A stretch of DNA of 5,999 nucleotides from Gammaproteobacteria bacterium (GTDB lineage: Bacteria > Pseudomonadota > Gammaproteobacteria > SG8-11), in assembly GCA_016200445.1 (NCBI GenBank), contig JACQEQ010000153.1:1-5999 (forward strand). The letters are read 5' to 3'. Positions within the stretch are counted from its first letter, which is position 1, and each line of letters starts with the position of its first letter. This document shows positions 5,871-5,999 of the stretch, one piece after another. A program made the translations under genes and the position numbers. The notes below the pieces were generated by a model. It made no database searches. It was given only the letters and a program-made list of their open reading frames with translations, and had not been told where the DNA came from.

Positions 5871-5999
5871 GGCTGAGCTGAATGTGGTCGATTGGGCTAC
5901 CTTGGTTCAGCGGCGCAATGATGCGAAGCTGTGGGACATCTACATCACGCATTCAGGCCAGTTCCCTGAGCCGATGTTGTCGCCGCCGCAGCTGGGGGA
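5851..5999 (+). CDS. Fragment of a family 5 peptide/oligopeptide ABC transporter substrate-binding protein
   Basis: The plus frame from about 5851 reads LKRAGFKAELNVVDWATLVQ, then RRNDAKLWDIYITHSGQFPE and PMLSPPQLG to the window edge, about 49 residues. The combination (L)K.AGF - V.DWATLVQRR - D.KLWD.(F/Y).TH.G is characteristic of the C-terminal lobe of SBP_bac_5 proteins (DppA/OppA-like periplasmic binding proteins). There is no N-terminus, signal peptide or start: upstream of 5851 the frame runs antisense through ybgC and loses similarity. Codons 5871-5999 are about 60% G+C by hand count. The gene is cut at the left by the junction and at the right by the window. It has no functional relation to tol-pal. 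The family call comes from recalled motifs, without a search. Confidence 0.7.
   Translation, partial: MKRAGFKAELNVVDWATLVQRRNDAKLWDIYITHSGQFPEPMLSPPQLG

Noticed and set aside
5871..5906. Upstream in-frame extension of the YbgC fragment as a genuine alternative N-terminus
   Set aside because: The extra residues (TKVAQSTTFSSA) do not resemble YbgC, a TGA closes the frame at 5907-5909, and the DNA is better explained by the plus-strand binding-protein frame.

Overview
The window is almost entirely a gammaproteobacterial-type tol-pal cluster, read on the minus strand from right to left: a YbgC fragment, tolQ, tolR, tolA, tolB, pal, cpoB (ybgF), then queE. The order ybgC-tolQRAB-pal-cpoB is the classical one. 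A QueE gene directly after cpoB is an arrangement known from pseudomonads and related Gammaproteobacteria, so that class is the best guess. I cannot name a genus.

Layout. Bases 1-84 (+) are the 3' end of an outer-membrane beta-barrel gene that converges on queE, and a rho-independent terminator follows at about 108-146. Bases 151-825 (-) are queE, 899-1684 cpoB, 1743-2306 pal, 2340-3644 tolB, 3641-4504 tolA, 4511-4951 tolR and 4985-5659 tolQ. Bases 5649-5870 (-) are the C-terminal half of ybgC. Bases about 5851-5999 (+) encode a piece of an unrelated protein, a family 5 peptide/oligopeptide ABC-transporter substrate-binding protein, running the opposite way. There is no gene-free stretch over 300 bases.

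How the genes work together. TolQ and TolR form the proton-driven inner-membrane motor and TolA is the energised periplasm-spanning rod. TolB and the lipoprotein Pal link peptidoglycan to the outer membrane, and CpoB binds TolA and coordinates envelope constriction with peptidoglycan synthesis. Tight packing (ybgC/tolQ overlap by 11 bp, tolR-tolA gap of 6 bp, tolA/tolB overlap ATGA) indicates a translationally coupled operon. QueE belongs to the separate queuosine/7-deazaguanine pathway and appears to be a passenger at the operon's 3' end.

The real anomaly is at the right edge. ybgC loses its N-terminal catalytic half at a 20-bp inverted repeat (5851-5870), and the sequence beyond it is the substrate-binding-protein fragment. 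This is either a genuine rearrangement or a chimeric join made in amplification or assembly, and the sequence alone cannot decide. I found no evidence for an undescribed biological system; the rest is a well-conserved housekeeping operon.
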